A stretch of DNA of 64,000 nt. Origin: Bacteroidota bacterium (GTDB lineage: Bacteria > Bacteroidota > Bacteroidia > NS11-12g > UBA9320). Shown piece by piece: positions 47,832 to 56,931 of the stretch. Within the stretch, counting starts at the first letter, position 1; every line of letters begins with the position of its first letter. Made by a program: the position numbers and the translations under genes. The notes below the pieces were generated by a model. It was not told the origin of the DNA. It made no database searches and saw nothing but the letters and a program-made list of their open reading frames with translations. The DNA lies in NCBI GenBank assembly GCA_002746305.1, contig NVWV01000007.1:1-64000 (forward strand), written 5' to 3'.

Positions 47832-49134
47832 AAATGAAAAAACACCACTTGCTCGCAAACTTGAAGGGTACACCCCGACATCCAATTTTTCAAGTTTCGA
47901 AGCATTTGAAAAACAAAACAAGAAAAAAAGAAGATGGATAATTCTCCCTTTCTTAGGTCTGTTGGCATTCATTGCTGTTGCAATCGTTTTTAGAAATAAC
48001 AAACCTAATCTAACTTCAACCTACTCCCCACGACTGCATAACACCGCCTTCTCATCTGACACTGAAGAAACCACACAGAATTCCAACACATCATCTGGCC
48101 ATGAAAACTATCAAGTAAACCGAACAAATCACATTACTGACCAAGGCAATTCTAGGACAGAAAAGACAAAACCATCACCCCTTAAAACTCTTTTAAATGC
48201 TCCAAGTTTAATCTTCCCATTGCACAAGGATGCTACTACATCTGCCATATCATCAACACCTGAAGGCACAATCACAGACTTAAGTTTGAGAAGTCAATTG
48301 AAAAAAAATTATCCTTCATTAAAATTACAATATCAGGATTTAAAAGAACCTTTCTATTCCTTTAAAGCTAGACCTCTTGTGCCTCGTGAAATCAGATCTA
48401 AAATTGCAAAACTGCAGGTTGCTCACCCATCCTTTTACGACCCATTCCTGACCATCAGTGTAGGACCACATTTTGCCCAAAATAAACTGATTCTTGCAAA
48501 TGATGCCCACCAATATCTGCATCCTGATTTTGAAAAAATACTCAACCAAACTGTACATACCGATGTTGGTGTAACTGCCCAACTAATCTATTCTAAACCT
48601 ATTTACAAGAAACTTTCAGTTTACATAGGATTGGGATATACAAGTAACAGACTCCAAGGGCAGTATAAATTTAGTCTAGACAGCGTTCCTGTATATGACA
48701 TAGATAATACCATTGCAGGCTTCATCCAGTTACCGGAGAACTCTCCACTACGAAACATTGACCTTGGCAGCTCTGCACAGCAATTTGGATTTATAAATGT
48801 CCCAATTGGGCTATCGTATTCCTTCATACGACCACAGTATTCTTTTGACATCTCTTTGGGTACTGACTTTGCATATCTCATTGGAGCAAAAGGAAATATT
48901 TTGGACGCATTAAACTTAGCAGAGCCGGAGAAATTAAAGGATGTTATTAATCCTAAATACAATTCAATTCATACTAAAATTGGAGTGTACCGAAAACTTA
49001 CTCCTTTACTAACTGGAGGTATACAAACTGGTTATAGTTTACAATCAAACTCTTTGTATGATAGAAGTCAATACCGAATTAAAAATACTGCATTTGACTT
49101 ACAAGCAGTACTGCATTTCAACCTTTTAAATTGA
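47824..49134 (+). CDS. Single-pass protein with C-terminal outer-membrane-barrel-like domain, ECF sigma partner
   Basis: 436 residues. A cytoplasmic-looking N-terminus (about 1-36, ending KKKRR) precedes one membrane helix (WIILPFLGLLAFIAVAIVF, about 38-56). A Ser/Thr/Asn-rich linker (about 60-140) comes next, then about 240 residues of alternating strands (FLTISVGPHFAQN, LSVYIGLGYTSNRL, INVPIGLSYSFI, LTGGIQTGYSLQSN) ending in VLHFNLLN, as in small outer-membrane barrels. Start and stop overlap with the sigma gene (ATGCATAA) suggests a sigma regulator. The combined inner-membrane helix and barrel-like domain would span the envelope. No classical anti-sigma zinc motif is present. Confidence 0.78.
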   Translation: MHKNEKTPLARKLEGYTPTSNFSSFEAFEKQNKKKRRWIILPFLGLLAFIAVAIVFRNNKPNLTSTYSPRLHNTAFSSDTEETTQNSNTSSGHENYQVNRTNHITDQGNSRTEKTKPSPLKTLLNAPSLIFPLHKDATTSAISSTPEGTITDLSLRSQLKKNYPSLKLQYQDLKEPFYSFKARPLVPREIRSKIAKLQVAHPSFYDPFLTISVGPHFAQNKLILANDAHQYLHPDFEKILNQTVHTDVGVTAQLIYSKPIYKKLSVYIGLGYTSNRLQGQYKFSLDSVPVYDIDNTIAGFIQLPENSPLRNIDLGSSAQQFGFINVPIGLSYSFIRPQYSFDISLGTDFAYLIGAKGNILDALNLAEPEKLKDVINPKYNSIHTKIGVYRKLTPLLTGGIQTGYSLQSNSLYDRSQYRIKNTAFDLQAVLHFNLLN

Positions 49135-51410
49135 TGATTATGAAGAAAATAAAACTACTAATTTTAGGATTGCTATTCGCAAACATTTCATTTGGGCAAA
49201 TCATAGAAAAAATTAAAACACCACCTCATCTAGATAACATTTATAAGAATGGAACTTTTGTAGAATTATTGGATACCATTCGATATGTGTATGCTTCAGA
49301 TACGAACGAGATTATGATTCTTAATTTAATCAACGACTCTCTCGTTCCAGTCGACAGTTTGACTTTAGAACAAAATTTATGGATTAGCCAAATTGGAACA
49401 ATAATTCCTTCTGTAATTAGCTATCAAAATGAACTTATTATAACTGATGGATATGGGATATTCCGATGGCAAAACACTTGGTCTCAAGATGCTATTGATA
49501 GTCTACCTGAAAATGCTTTGTTTACATCATTGGGTGTTACTCACTTTGGCCCTACGGTTATTCACTCAAACCTCACAGAGACAAAAATAGGAGTCTATCA
49601 AAACCATTGGGAAACACTTGAAACCGCCAATCCCTTAAGTGGCAGAGGTTATGCCTATCCTACATCGATCGATTCAACTCTATATTTGGCTTCTAGAGGT
49701 TCGATTACTCGACGATTATCTAACGGAGAATTTGAATACGTCGATGACCTTTATTCACAAGGACTAAAATCGACATCCTATATGACTAAAATCGACTCCA
49801 GCCTTTTTTACCATGCCAATAATGGGCATGCTAAGAGCATCACAGGTCAAAAAATAGTAACATACGATAATAACCCACGGACAAAATTTTATTTTTTTAC
49901 ATCCATAGTAAAATTTCGAAATAGACTCTGGGCAACTGATTACAATTATTTATACCGATATGGGGTGAACGGATGGATTCGGGCAGACACTGCTTTTATC
50001 TCTAAATCTTATGTAGTAAAGAATAAGTTACTAGTAACTGGGCCTAATGTCATAGGTCAAATAAGATCCGACGTTACTGAAATAAATGGCAACTATTATT
50101 ATGACTTGAACAATGACTGCACCATGGACTCTACTGATATACCGATTTCTGAGATACTTTTTGTAAACAATGGAGATATAAAAATCAACTCTATCCATGG
50201 CCAGTATGACTTTCTTGGTTTTCTTGATTCAACTTACACCATAAAACCTAGAAAGCCCTATACCGCCAAAGGCTTCTCCTGTGTTGAAGACTCTGTGGTA
50301 ATCCATGTTGGCGGTTCTGTTGATACATTTTATACTCAAGATTTCCCATTGCAGATAGATAGCTCCGTTACAGACCTCGGTGTAAGCATTGGACATGGGC
50401 GTGCGATCAAAGGAGACACAATGAACGGTTTTATCACTTTAAACAATGAAACTATTCAAGGGCACGATTTCTTACAGGTCACTATGGAATATGATAAAAG
50501 ATTAAGTCATTTTAAGTCTGACGGATTTCAATATATACGTGCAGACAATTCTGTAACCTTTACTATCCCTCACATCAAGTCTTTCGAATCCATTCATATC
50601 CCATATGAGCTATTTTGTGACCCGATTAGCTTAAACCTTGGAGATACAATATGCATTTCAGCGAAAGTAGAAACCAGAGATTTTAACACAAACAATGACG
50701 CTGACACCATATACCGAATTATAAGAACTGCCTACGACCCTAATGAAAAAATATCATTTCCCACCGGAGCTATTAAAGAATCAGTTGAGAAAATTGACTA
50801 CACCATTCACTTTCAGAATTTGGGTAATTACCACGCGAGAAATGTTAGAGTAGTAGATTCACTCCACACCAATTTGCCGATAGAGTTTATACGAATTAAA
50901 GCTACCAGTCATCCTGAAACCTACTCCTTAGAAGTTCGGAATAATGTTCTAATCTGGACATTTAATGGAATAAATCTTCCGGACAGCTCCTCTGACCCTG
51001 AAGGATCTAAAGGCTATATATGCTACGAGGCTAAAGTTAAATCAACTTTCATAAAACAAGGGGATCAGATTGATAATAAAGCCGAGATTTACTTTGATTA
51101 TGAAAGACCTGTTGTGACCAACTTTGCGAGTGTTTATTTAAGAGATGAAACCAGCAGTATCTTCGAACGTCACTCTCCGATAACTAAGCATTTAACCGCC
51201 TTCCCAAATCCTTTTGCATCTACGATTACCATCAAGAACAATGGTACGACTCCAGAAAACCTTAAATTCTACAATTTCAATGGCAAACTCATAAAACAAG
51301 GAGAGCTTAAGGCTAAAGGGGAATTTATATTTGACACAAGTGATTTAGTTTCTGGTCTCTATTTCATTCGAAGCTCCAACGGAGAAACAATTAAGGTCGT
51401 AAAAAACTAA
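49134..51410 (+). CDS. T9SS-exported protein with DUF7619-like repeat
   Basis: 758 residues from the ATG at 49134, whose A overlaps the previous stop (TGATG); the ATG at 49140 is an equally good start for the signal peptide (MKKIKLLILGLLFANISFG). The first half looks like a beta-propeller of variable blades (WISQIGTIIPSVISYQNELI, YGIFRWQNTW). A short calcium-loop-like segment (YYYDLNNDCTMDSTDIPI) follows. Residues about 535-665 are the DUF7619-type repeat (YDPNEK, IDYTIHFQNLGNYHARNVRV, NKAEIYFDYERPVVTN), and the C-terminal about 70 residues (AFPNPFASTITIKNN, LVSGLYFIRSS) are a T9SS type A sorting domain. It is third in the ECF sigma operon. Confidence 0.88.
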   Translation: MIMKKIKLLILGLLFANISFGQIIEKIKTPPHLDNIYKNGTFVELLDTIRYVYASDTNEIMILNLINDSLVPVDSLTLEQNLWISQIGTIIPSVISYQNELIITDGYGIFRWQNTWSQDAIDSLPENALFTSLGVTHFGPTVIHSNLTETKIGVYQNHWETLETANPLSGRGYAYPTSIDSTLYLASRGSITRRLSNGEFEYVDDLYSQGLKSTSYMTKIDSSLFYHANNGHAKSITGQKIVTYDNNPRTKFYFFTSIVKFRNRLWATDYNYLYRYGVNGWIRADTAFISKSYVVKNKLLVTGPNVIGQIRSDVTEINGNYYYDLNNDCTMDSTDIPISEILFVNNGDIKINSIHGQYDFLGFLDSTYTIKPRKPYTAKGFSCVEDSVVIHVGGSVDTFYTQDFPLQIDSSVTDLGVSIGHGRAIKGDTMNGFITLNNETIQGHDFLQVTMEYDKRLSHFKSDGFQYIRADNSVTFTIPHIKSFESIHIPYELFCDPISLNLGDTICISAKVETRDFNTNNDADTIYRIIRTAYDPNEKISFPTGAIKESVEKIDYTIHFQNLGNYHARNVRVVDSLHTNLPIEFIRIKATSHPETYSLEVRNNVLIWTFNGINLPDSSSDPEGSKGYICYEAKVKSTFIKQGDQIDNKAEIYFDYERPVVTNFASVYLRDETSSIFERHSPITKHLTAFPNPFASTITIKNNGTTPENLKFYNFNGKLIKQGELKAKGEFIFDTSDLVSGLYFIRSSNGETIKVVKN

Positions 51411-51431
51411 TCAACCCATTTCATTAGATTA

Positions 51432-51467
51432 AGCTCTTCGTTTCCTGTATACGAAGGGCTTTTTTTA
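51432..51467 (+). terminator. Rho-independent terminator of the ECF sigma operon
   Basis: AGCTCTTCGT and ACGAAGGGCT pair over 10 bp (one G-U), then a run of seven T. Located 21 nt after the stop at 51410. Confidence 0.85.
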
Positions 51468-51539
51468 TTGCTCGTTTTCGTTGGTATTGTTCTTTCTCTT
51501 TTCACAAAAAAGGTAAACTTTGCAGACTTTATAGATACC

Positions 51540-52808
51540 ATGCTATTAATACACGATATACGAGCAAATAAGGAAGCTATTATTGCTAGACTTGCTAAAA
51601 GAGGAAAAGACTTTACCGACTTGGTGAATGAGGCTATATCCTTGGATGACAAACGTAAAAGTACTCAAGCAGAATTGGATGGTATTCTATCTGAAAGCAA
51701 TAAAATTTCCAAAGAAATCGGTCAACTTTTCGCTCAGAAAAAGATAGAAGAGGCGAATGCGATGAAAGCTAAAACGGGTGAGCTTAAAGAGCAAAGTAAT
51801 GGACTTGGCGATCAACTGAAAAGTGCTGAAGCTGAATTACTTGAAGTTCTTTACCAAATACCAAATGTTCCAGGTGAGGCTGTACCTGCTGGGAAAAGTG
51901 AACAGGACAACAAGATTGTCTTTGAACATGGTGAGAAACCTAATCTTTCTCAAAACCTTCCACATTGGGAGCTTTGTGAGAAATACAACCTCATAGATTT
52001 CGAATTGGGTGTAAAAATTACTGGTGCTGGTTTTCCTGTTTATAGAGGTAAAGGTGCTCGCTTGCAACGTGCTCTTATCAATTGGTTCTTGGACAAGGGA
52101 CGTGATGCTGGATTTGAAGAAATACAGCCACCAATACTTGTAAATGAAGCCAGTGGCATAGGTACCGGTCAGCTACCGGATAAGGAGGGACAGATGTACC
52201 ATATGGAGGTAGATAATCTATATGCCATTCCTACTGGCGAGGTTCCTATTACCAATATCTATAGAGATGTAATTGTAAAAGAAGCTGATTTTCCGATAAA
52301 AAATTGTGGTCACTCACCTTGTTTCAGAAGAGAAGCAGGCAGTTACGGTAAAGATGTAAGAGGCTTGAATAGACTACACCAATTTGATAAGGTAGAAATA
52401 GTTCAATTATCTCATCCTTCTAATTCTTATCAACTATTAGAAGAAATGAGCAGCTATGTGCAAGACCTTCTTAAGGAACTTGGTCTTCAATATCGTGTGC
52501 TTTTACTTTGTGGTGGAGATACTGGTTTTGCCAGTGCCATGACCTATGATATGGAAGTATGGAGTGCTGCTCAAGAACTTTGGCTGGAGGTAAGTTCTGT
52601 TTCTAATTTTGAAACTTTCCAAGCCAACAGACTAAAGCTCCGTTTCAAGAACAGTGAGGGTAAAAATGAGTATGCTCATACCTTAAACGGGAGTGCTTTG
52701 GCTTTACCTCGCATTGTGGCGAGTATTTTAGAAAACTTCCAAACTCCAGATGGCATTGTGGTACCTGAAGTACTTCGACCATATTGTGGGTTCGATATAA
52801 TTAATTAG
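51540..52808 (+). CDS. serS: Seryl-tRNA synthetase
   Basis: 422 residues from the ATG at 51540; an earlier in-frame codon at 51468 lies in the preceding terminator region. SerRS attaches serine to tRNA-Ser. The N-terminal coiled-coil arm (about 1-105, IRANKEAIIARLAKRGKDF) is followed by the class II catalytic core: a TGEVPIT serine-binding stretch, motif 2 (FRREAGSYGKDVRGLNRLHQ, FDKVEIV) and motif 3 (LNGSALALPRIVASILENFQ). Length is normal. It stands alone in operon terms; a palindrome with no T-run lies 8 nt past its stop. Confidence 0.97.
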   Translation: MLLIHDIRANKEAIIARLAKRGKDFTDLVNEAISLDDKRKSTQAELDGILSESNKISKEIGQLFAQKKIEEANAMKAKTGELKEQSNGLGDQLKSAEAELLEVLYQIPNVPGEAVPAGKSEQDNKIVFEHGEKPNLSQNLPHWELCEKYNLIDFELGVKITGAGFPVYRGKGARLQRALINWFLDKGRDAGFEEIQPPILVNEASGIGTGQLPDKEGQMYHMEVDNLYAIPTGEVPITNIYRDVIVKEADFPIKNCGHSPCFRREAGSYGKDVRGLNRLHQFDKVEIVQLSHPSNSYQLLEEMSSYVQDLLKELGLQYRVLLLCGGDTGFASAMTYDMEVWSAAQELWLEVSSVSNFETFQANRLKLRFKNSEGKNEYAHTLNGSALALPRIVASILENFQTPDGIVVPEVLRPYCGFDIIN

Positions 52809-52815
52809 GGGTTTC

Positions 52816-52835
52816 GGTTCGTGAGGACACGAACC
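52816..52835. repeat. Palindromic repeat, intergenic copy
   Basis: GGTTCGTG-AGGA-CACGAACC: a perfect 8-bp stem with a 4-nt loop, 8 nt after serS. It shares 18 consecutive bases with a site inside dxs (60592-60611). With no T-run on either side it is a poor terminator on its own. The remaining intergenic stretch to 53057 shows nothing else definite. Confidence 0.85.
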
Positions 52836-53057
52836 AGTCCAATTTTATAGCATACCATGAAAGATATTGTGTTAAGACTTTCATAAAAACTCAATTCGGA
52901 CGTAATCCAAATTACTAGTAAATATCGATTTCGAAAAACTCATCTCATGTTCAATGTTTAGAATGGATAAGCAATCTAATTTGACTTTTTGACACCAAAC
53001 TGAGCCTTGTCCATTTCGGTAAACGTCTTAACGTTGCCCCAACATTTAAACAAAATC

Positions 53058-55016
53058 ATGCGTCAATTATTTATAATCTGCACTACCCTGATTACTCTTT
53101 CTGTTGCTGCTCAACAAAATCTAGACTCCGTTCTCGTGTCTGCCTCCCGACTAGAGGTAAAGAAATATGAGTCTGGTAAAAACATTACACTTATTTCTCA
53201 AGCACAAATAAGTCAATTACCTATTAGCACTGTTGATGAACTACTTCAATATGTAGGAGGAATCAACGTAAATAGTAGAGGAGGATTTGGGGTTCAAGCA
53301 GATATTGGAATGCGAGGTAGCACCTTTTCTCAGGTTCTCATATTGATTGATAATCAGAGGATAAATGACCCACTGACAGCACACTTTAATAGTAATATCC
53401 CAATCCCTTTAAGTGAGATACACCACATAGAAATCATCCGTGGATCCGCAGCGGCTAGTTTTGGTGCGGACGCTGTGGGAGGTATTATCCACGTTAAAAC
53501 AAAGGCGTATCAAAATATGTGGGAAGACGAACATTCAGGCATGAGCGGGAATGTAGCCTTTGGACAACAAAATCTTACAATGACTGACCTTGGAGTTCAG
53601 CAGCAAAACAAAAGATTCGGTTTCTCAGCTGCTATGAAATCTACGTATAGTCCAGGAGAACAGCATGTTAATCCAAATTTTACCAATTTTGGAAGAGGAG
53701 ACAGCTTATACAACAACCACTTTGACCTAAAGACATATACTGCTGCAATGACCTATCGTAAAGGTCATATGAAAGCATATGTGCGTGCAGGGACCGATTA
53801 CCGAGATTTTGCAGCCAAATACTTTTATACTGCAAGCTCTTTTGATGAAAGTGTAGAAAGAGTAAAAGCATACTGGACACAAGCGGCGGTTATATATGCA
53901 GGACATCAAAGTAAAACAGAATTAAACATTAGTTATAGAAACAATTCTGATAGCTTTACTTTCAATCCTCTTTTCACTTCCAATGTACATACTACCGAGC
54001 GATTAAATGCAACACTATCTCAAAGTAGACAATTGAATTCTATTGCCCTTTCTTACGGTTTTCAAATAGATGATCAAACCATCGTAAGCACTGATAGAGG
54101 AAACCATAATCTCTCAACTTACGCTGCGTTCTTGCTGGCACATAAAAAGATAAATAAACTCAGCATTAATGGAGGGTTAAGATTAGAAAACTCTGAGAAG
54201 ATTGGAACTCAAATAGTTCCTCAAATCAATCTTGCTTTACCTTATAAAAATCTTGTGTTTAGATCATCTATAGGACGAAGTATTCGTCAAGCTGATTTTA
54301 CTGAACGCTTTACATCATACTTGATTCCTAGTCTTACACCTGGCAGAAATGTCGGAAATCCAGACCTTAAAGCAGAAAGTGCATACTCCTTTGACATTGG
54401 AGTGGATGCATACATCAACGATCATTGGCAAATTACAAACACTGTTTTCGCACGTCAGTCCACCAATCTAATTGACTACATCCTTACTCCATCTTCTGAA
54501 ATATCAAACTTGACTAATTTGAAAGATTCGGCCAGTTACTTGTATGCAAACAACATCAGTGAAGCATTTACTTTTGGGAATGAATTGGGATTAAAATATA
54601 CCTATGAGATGAAAAATGGAATGGTCAGAGCAGATTTAAACTATACATTTATACAAACCAACACACCTGATAGTGTAATCTCAAAATACGTAGCTAATCA
54701 TCCAATTCATAACATAAACGGGAACCTAAATATCACATATTACGGATTTGGGATAAATATAGGTGGGGCTTTAATCACACGAAATGCAGAAGCTGTAGAG
54801 GCTATCAATGCAAATATTAAAAATCAATACACTGTGCTCAATGCTAAAATTAGTTATCGTTCAAAACTATTTCCAGCAAGTATATATTTAGATGTACGAA
54901 ATATTCTGGATACTCAGTATCAAGAAATATTAGGGGCTCGGATGCCAAGCCGTTGGATTATGGCTGGAATCAATTGGAATTTTCGATATCAAAAAGTAAA
55001 ACCGATAGTTTATTAA
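53058..55016 (+). CDS. TonB-dependent outer-membrane receptor (BtuB/CirA-like)
   Basis: 652 residues from the ATG at 53058, which opens the signal peptide (MRQLFIICTTLITLSVAA); the longer start at 53007 lies before it. A plug domain (about 40-150: LISQAQISQLPISTVDELLQ, DIGMRGSTFSQVLILID, IEIIRGSAAASFGADAVGGI) and a 22-strand-type barrel follow, ending at WIMAGINWNF. The plug motifs are of the vitamin B12/siderophore class, taking up scarce ligands with energy from TonB. A TonB-box-like stretch (DSVLVSASR) lies at the mature N-terminus. I looked for a cobalamin riboswitch upstream and saw none, so the ligand is undetermined. No carboxypeptidase-like extension or SusD partner is present. Confidence 0.92.
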   Translation: MRQLFIICTTLITLSVAAQQNLDSVLVSASRLEVKKYESGKNITLISQAQISQLPISTVDELLQYVGGINVNSRGGFGVQADIGMRGSTFSQVLILIDNQRINDPLTAHFNSNIPIPLSEIHHIEIIRGSAAASFGADAVGGIIHVKTKAYQNMWEDEHSGMSGNVAFGQQNLTMTDLGVQQQNKRFGFSAAMKSTYSPGEQHVNPNFTNFGRGDSLYNNHFDLKTYTAAMTYRKGHMKAYVRAGTDYRDFAAKYFYTASSFDESVERVKAYWTQAAVIYAGHQSKTELNISYRNNSDSFTFNPLFTSNVHTTERLNATLSQSRQLNSIALSYGFQIDDQTIVSTDRGNHNLSTYAAFLLAHKKINKLSINGGLRLENSEKIGTQIVPQINLALPYKNLVFRSSIGRSIRQADFTERFTSYLIPSLTPGRNVGNPDLKAESAYSFDIGVDAYINDHWQITNTVFARQSTNLIDYILTPSSEISNLTNLKDSASYLYANNISEAFTFGNELGLKYTYEMKNGMVRADLNYTFIQTNTPDSVISKYVANHPIHNINGNLNITYYGFGINIGGALITRNAEAVEAINANIKNQYTVLNAKISYRSKLFPASIYLDVRNILDTQYQEILGARMPSRWIMAGINWNFRYQKVKPIVY

Positions 55017-55043
55017 TTTATACGGTTTGATATAAAAGCAAAA

Positions 55044-55063
55044 GGCACGTCTTTCGACGTGCC
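55044..55063 (-). terminator. Terminator between convergent genes
   Basis: GGCACGTC-TTTC-GACGTGCC: an 8-bp stem, followed on the minus strand by TTTTGCTTTTA. It ends the small minus-strand gene and may also stop the TonB-receptor transcript. Confidence 0.75.
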
Positions 55064-55092
55064 CAATGCAATCAAATAAAAACCAAAATACT

Positions 55093-55329
55093 CTAACTCC
55101 AAGATGCTATTAAAGCATCTAGTTCAGCTTGAGTAGTTTCTTTTAGCCCAATAGAATATATTTCTTCATCTTCAAGAGTAAAATTCTTCATTCCGAAGTA
55201 GACCTCAAGAGAAGACGTTTTTTCAATTTTTGGTGTTTGAAATACCTTTTTATCGTTGCTCTGAGAAACTGTAAATACTACAACTCCTAGTATGAGCAAT
55301 AGGATCATTGACTTGATTTTTTTATCCAT
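55093..55329 (-). CDS. Small membrane-anchored or exported protein, unknown
   Basis: 78 residues from the ATG at 55329 (the earlier TTG at 55335 adds only two residues). A basic start (MDKKIKS) is followed by one hydrophobic helix (MILLLILGVVVFTVS, about 8-22), then a polar tail of about 55 residues, partly acidic (NFTLEDEEIYSIGLKETTQA). It has a terminator of its own (55044-55063), which supports a real transcript. No family recognised; the shape would fit a small lipoprotein-like or peptide-type product, but there is no lipobox Cys. Confidence 0.6.
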   Translation of the reverse strand: MDKKIKSMILLLILGVVVFTVSQSNDKKVFQTPKIEKTSSLEVYFGMKNFTLEDEEIYSIGLKETTQAELDALIASWS

Positions 55330-55406
55330 AAACAATAATCTTCCATTATATATACGTTAGTACGAACGTAAAGGTTGGGTCAATTGGACTTTTTAATAAA
55401 ACCAAT

Positions 55407-55414
55407 TACATTTG
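55407..55414 (+). promoter_or_regulatory. -7 box for the Kazal/MBL operon
   Basis: TACATTTG matches TAnnTTTG and ends 12 nt before the ATG at 55427. A TTGG at 55385 could serve as the upstream box. Confidence 0.5.
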
Positions 55415-55426
55415 AACAAGACATCA

Positions 55427-55930
55427 ATGAATAGATTACTTCTTATACTAATATGTTGCATCCCTATTTCAACATTAGCTCAAATCGGGAATGTTTGTGT
55501 AGATAGTAATAGAGTAAATCCTTACTATCAATGTAATAACCCTGAGTTTAACCCTGTATGCGGATGCGATAACGTAACCTACCGTAATGGTTGTGAAATG
55601 ACGAATGTAGGAGGAGTAAATTATCCTTCACCATTTGAGAATGGGGTTTGCCAATCTGATTTTTTCTTTTATTTCTTTTCTCCAAATCCAGTGATAGATA
55701 GAATTGATTTTAGTATGCAATTTGCAGATCAAAAAACAACTACTGCTTCTCTGCAGATTTACAATATTTTCGGACATCTAGTCTTTTATAGACTTTTAAC
55801 CAATATCACCTCTAGTCCATCATTCCCACAGACCATTTATTTCAATGATTTGCAAAGCGGAGTATATGTCATGCTAGTACAAGCAGGTGGAGTTTACAAA
55901 CATTCCAAATTCATAAAACACACTTACTAA
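55427..55930 (+). CDS. T9SS-exported Kazal-type protease inhibitor-like protein
   Basis: 167 residues from the ATG at 55427 (the TTG at 55412 is inside the -7 box). After the signal peptide (MNRLLLILICCIPISTLA) comes a compact six-Cys domain (Cys24, 36, 45, 47, 56, 75) containing NPVCGCDNVTYRNGC, the hallmark of Kazal serine-protease inhibitors. Residues about 82-167 are a T9SS type A sorting domain (FFSPNPVIDRIDFSM, LQSGVYVMLVQ). The protein should sit on or be released from the cell surface and could block host or competitor proteases. It is 4 nt upstream of the metallo-hydrolase gene, so the two form an operon. Confidence 0.87.
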   Translation: MNRLLLILICCIPISTLAQIGNVCVDSNRVNPYYQCNNPEFNPVCGCDNVTYRNGCEMTNVGGVNYPSPFENGVCQSDFFFYFFSPNPVIDRIDFSMQFADQKTTTASLQIYNIFGHLVFYRLLTNITSSPSFPQTIYFNDLQSGVYVMLVQAGGVYKHSKFIKHTY

Positions 55931-55934
55931 AGTA

Positions 55935-56777
55935 ATGAGGCTTCAAACTATTCATACCGGTAATTTTATGCTCGATGGTGGAGCAATGTTTGGCACTGTG
56001 CCCAAAAGCATTTGGCAACGAATCAACCCTGCCAATGAAAGCAATATGTGTAATTGGGCAATGCGTTGTTTGTTAGTAGAAGATGGGAACAGGCTGATAC
56101 TCATAGACAGCGGAATGGGAGAAAAACAAAGTGAAAAATTCTTTGGATATTATTATCTAAACGGAATACATTCACTTCAGAAGTCTCTCAATGCGGCTGG
56201 AGTAGATTTTGGAGATATTACAGATGTTGTGTTAACACACTTACATTTCGACCACTGTGGAGGTAGTGTAAAATGGAACAGTATGAAGGATGGATATGAT
56301 CTAACCTTTCCCAATGCAAATTATTGGGTTCATCCTGACCATTGGGAACATGCCATTCATCCAAACCAAAGGGAAAAAGCATCCTTTCTTACAGAAAACA
56401 TGTTACCTATTCAAGAACATGGTAATCTCAAATTCATTGGTCAAGACTTAAAAATATCTGAGAATGTTTCAGGAATTCTAGCCCAAGGTCATACAGAATC
56501 GATGTTCTGCCCCAAAATCAATACCGGGAATAGTACTTTAATGTTTATGGCAGATATGATCCCAAGTGTTGGTCATATACGTCCAAATTATGTAATGGGT
56601 TATGATATCAGGCCGTTGGACACTATGAGAGAACGAGAATCATTCCTAAAAGAAGCTGTGGCTAAAGATTACAGCCTTTTCTTTGAACACGATTTAAATA
56701 TTGAATGTGGGAAAGTGGTAATGACCGATAGAGGATATAAACTCGGAGACTCTGGATTGCTAACAGAATTCATCTAG
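55935..56777 (+). CDS. Metallo-beta-lactamase-fold hydrolase
   Basis: 280 residues. The metal-binding set is complete: HLHFDH (His102, His104, Asp106, His107), a later His in AQGHTES, Asp in FMADMIPS and the final His in FFEHDLN. Overall length and order match MBL-fold hydrolases of the lactonase-like group, which open esters or lactones with two metal ions. No signal peptide, so cytoplasmic. Substrate unknown. It is 4 nt after the Kazal gene and presumably shares its promoter; a functional link between them is not obvious. Confidence 0.88.
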   Translation: MRLQTIHTGNFMLDGGAMFGTVPKSIWQRINPANESNMCNWAMRCLLVEDGNRLILIDSGMGEKQSEKFFGYYYLNGIHSLQKSLNAAGVDFGDITDVVLTHLHFDHCGGSVKWNSMKDGYDLTFPNANYWVHPDHWEHAIHPNQREKASFLTENMLPIQEHGNLKFIGQDLKISENVSGILAQGHTESMFCPKINTGNSTLMFMADMIPSVGHIRPNYVMGYDIRPLDTMRERESFLKEAVAKDYSLFFEHDLNIECGKVVMTDRGYKLGDSGLLTEFI

Positions 56778-56885
56778 GGCTTTACTTAATAAAGAATTGC
56801 TGCCGCTGTCACTGGACTTCTTTTCAATTAAAAAAGTACGTAGATAAAAAAGCATTTCAAATATCCGTGTTTAATGAACAAAAAA

Positions 56886-56893
56886 TACCTTTG
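56886..56893 (+). promoter_or_regulatory. -7 box for the malic enzyme gene
   Basis: TACCTTTG matches TAnnTTTG and ends 38 nt before the ATG at 56932. Confidence 0.5.
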
Positions 56894-56931
56894 TTGACTT
56901 GCTCTAGTAGCAACTAAAAACCCGAATATAA

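Noticed and set aside
47687..47941. 84-aa open frame overlapping the ECF sigma and its partner
   Set aside because: It lies in another frame of two well-supported genes and resembles no protein.
52836..53057. Possible cobalamin riboswitch before the TonB-dependent receptor
   Set aside because: I found no B12-box-like conserved stretch or suitable set of stems; only the palindrome next to serS is definite.
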